A DNA stretch of 64,000 nt from Strongylocentrotus droebachiensis (lineage: Eukaryota > Echinodermata > Echinoidea > Camarodonta > Strongylocentrotidae), in contig JAVYIG010000866.1 in NCBI GenBank assembly GCA_035222895.1, forward strand, positions 124,001-188,000. The letters are read 5' to 3'. Of the stretch, positions 38,001 to 41,000 are shown in pieces. The position numbers were made by a program, and so were the translations under genes. Each line of letters starts with the position of its first letter. Position 1 is the stretch's first letter. The notes under the pieces are model-generated. The model had not been told where the DNA came from. It searched no databases and saw only the letters and a program-made list of their open reading frames with translations.

Positions 38001-41000
38001 TCATTAACCAGATAATGGCTTTAGATAGAAACACGCCGTTTGTTAGTGGATCGTGGTTGATAACTACAAGATTTTGCAAACTACGACATGTTAACCCATG
38101 TCATTTTTAATGGGTCATTGTTAATAACTACAAGTTTTTGCAACAAACTACAACGGTTTGGTGTTAACCCTTGACATAGTTAATGGGTCATTGTTGATAC
38201 CGGTAACTACAAGATTTTCTGTGTGAACATTGCTGTTGACTACCAAGGAGCTTGTTCATTACCTGGAGTGTGGGTGTGACCATGATGATAGATTAGCTAC
38301 TTCCACAGAGGGTGCTTCTTGTGATGGAATGTGGGTTGTTCTCGTGAGTGAATCTGGGTCATGAGTTCAGGTTAATTACCAATCCGCTTTCTGTTTTAAT
38401 GAGGGAATTCCAGCAAGTCTACTTTTTAAGAAATGATGTATATCCAAAAATCTATTGTGTTCTACTTCTAAATACTTGATGGGAAAATGAATAGTTGAGT
38501 GAACCTTAGTGATTGCAATATCATGAAGAAAAGAGTATTCTGATATCAACACTGAAGATATGATAATAAGTAAAACAGTGTTAAACAATATCCTTATGTA
38601 CAGAGGATCGTTATTTCTTGTACTTTTTGCATTTTTTGAGCAGAACTCAATACTTTCTTCAATAAGTATACATGTACATTGGTACTCATACTTTTGGAGA
38701 AGTGACATTCTTCATTAAGGTTTTGTAAATAATAAGCAAATAACTACCGTTGGTCAAGGTGATGGGACAAACTATCACTTCCGAGGCGATCTGGATGTAG
38801 CTATCTTTCCGAAGCGAAGCTGAGGAAAGATAGCGTATAAATTCTGATCGAAGAGGAAGTGATAGTTTGCCATCGCCTGAAACCAAAAGGTGATTATTTG
38901 CTTTATATTCCACATCTAAAACAATTTAACTACAAAAAGAAAAGGACATGAATGCATCTACATAAAAGAAACCAGGCCCAAATTCACACCAAAAAAGTTA
39001 AAAGTTTAACCCAACCCCTTGAGGGTACGCGCATGTGTTTGCTTTAATTGCGCTCATTGGTAATACGCACTTAATTACGCATGTTTTAGTGTGCTTTTGG
39101 ATAAACTTCAGTGAAAGTGCGTTGCCCTGTGTAGATAGTACCTCTATCTTCAGTGAAAGTGCGTTGCACTGTGTAGATAGTAGTACTATCTACACAGTGT
39201 AACAAACTTTTTGCTTCTCCCATTAATAATGGGCGAACTATCTTTCATCATGTGATTTACTTTTGACTAATCGTAGAGCAAGATTCTTAGTATGTGGAAT
39301 ATAATACTTATTAACTCTTTCACAAAAATCATTCCACATTTTGTGGTTTGGCTCGATCAATTTTGATTCAGAGCCCTATCAAAAATATGCCAGATACCAG
39401 AGTAGAAAGGGCAAATTTTTCTGCACACACTCCATCCATTTTTGTTTCATGACTATACTGCGTTTGTTGTTAGGAATTTTAAAAACAGAAATAAGCTCTA
39501 AAATCTTTAAATTGGCAACATGTGAGATCAAAGTTATAGGGTTTTTTTATCAAAATTTGAAATTTATGAACTATTCAACAATATTCTCGCCCATGTACCG
39601 TATATTGTTTTCAGAGACATTGCAATTTATTTCAACAATGCAGCAATAATACAAAAATATTATTGTTGCCAATTTGAAGAACATTATGTGATCAATTTAG
39701 CCCCTTAATAAAACCTGTCCTAAAGGGTTAAAATAAATCCCTGGTTTGAGGCTTTATGTTACGGCATCTAATTCATGTGTGATTTTATAATTTTTAATTT
39801 GTGTACAATTATATTTACAGAGCAAAATCACAATTGAAATATGGATATCCCCTTAAATCTGCTCTTAAAGATCAATAATATGTTAATGTCTTGGTCATTT
39901 ATATGGTACAGATTCATACATGTCTACCATGTTATTGCAATTTATTTTTGTTTATTTATCCATATTTCCTTCTTTCCTTCCTCTTTAGGATGAGATTGAG
40001 ATCTGTAACTCACTTCCTTTCAAGAGAGCGGTCACATGGTTGAATGCACTACAAGACCTCATCGAGGCACATCAGGTGAGTTTCTGGGTTAGGATTGAAT
40101 TAATGATTGGGTGGATTGATATATGAATGAATAGGTGGAAGGATGGATGGATGCAGAAGGTTTTTTAGATCTCTTCTTATCTCCACGCCGGAGTCACGGT
40201 CCGAACGCTGACAGTTGTGAACAAGCGCCTAATTCAGCAGTCATATAATTGAATGCACTACAAGACCTCATCGAGGCACATCGGGTGAGTTTCTGGACTA
40301 GGATTGACAGAAGAATTAAATGAATGGATGAATGAATGAATGAATGAGTGAATGAATTAGTGAGTGAATGAATTAATATATGAATGAATGGATAGATGAA
40401 TAGGTAAGTAAAATCTGTAATATGCTTCCCTTCAAGGGAGCAGTTATCTGGTTGAATGTGTAGTCTTATAATGGAGAGAAAGAATAAATGAAGGGATGGA
40501 CAGATCAATGAATAGATAATTAGTAGAAGAATGTATAAAGAACAATTGAAAATAGGATTGACAAAAGAATTTAATCAATGAGTGGGTGGATTGATAGATG
40601 AATGAATAAAAGGAAGGAAGGATGGATGGATGTGGTAGGTTTTTAAATCTCTTCCTTTCGAGAGCAGTTATCAAGATTCTAAGACCTCATTGAGGCCCAT
40701 ATGGTTAGTTCTTCTGATAAGACTCACAGAAGAAATAAATACATTTTTAGATAGATTGGTAAGAAGAGGACAGATGGATGGATAGATAGATAGATGGATG
40801 GATGGGTGAACATTGCTAGAAAGGATAAGTGGATGGATAGATGGGAGAATAGATGGACAGATCAGTGGAATGATTGATGCATCGGTGGATAGATTTGATA
40901 CATATCTAATGATCACTCTAGTTTGTTGGCAATTTCATTTCTTAACTTCACATCTTATACTTCTTTCTTTTGTCACTTCTAACAGGTCCATGAGTCAGCC

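Larger units (their letters stand above)
40310..40870. repeat. GAAT/GGAT tetranucleotide repeats between exon-13 copies
   Basis: (GAAT)n-type at 40316-40400 and (GGAT)/(AGAT)-type at 40570-40640 and 40765-40860. They lie between the exon copies and may have promoted the duplications. Confidence 0.85.

Noticed and set aside
38376-38708. 110-residue minus-strand open frame
   Set aside because: No recognisable domain, biased to I, L, S and K as expected of AT-rich DNA, inside intron 12.
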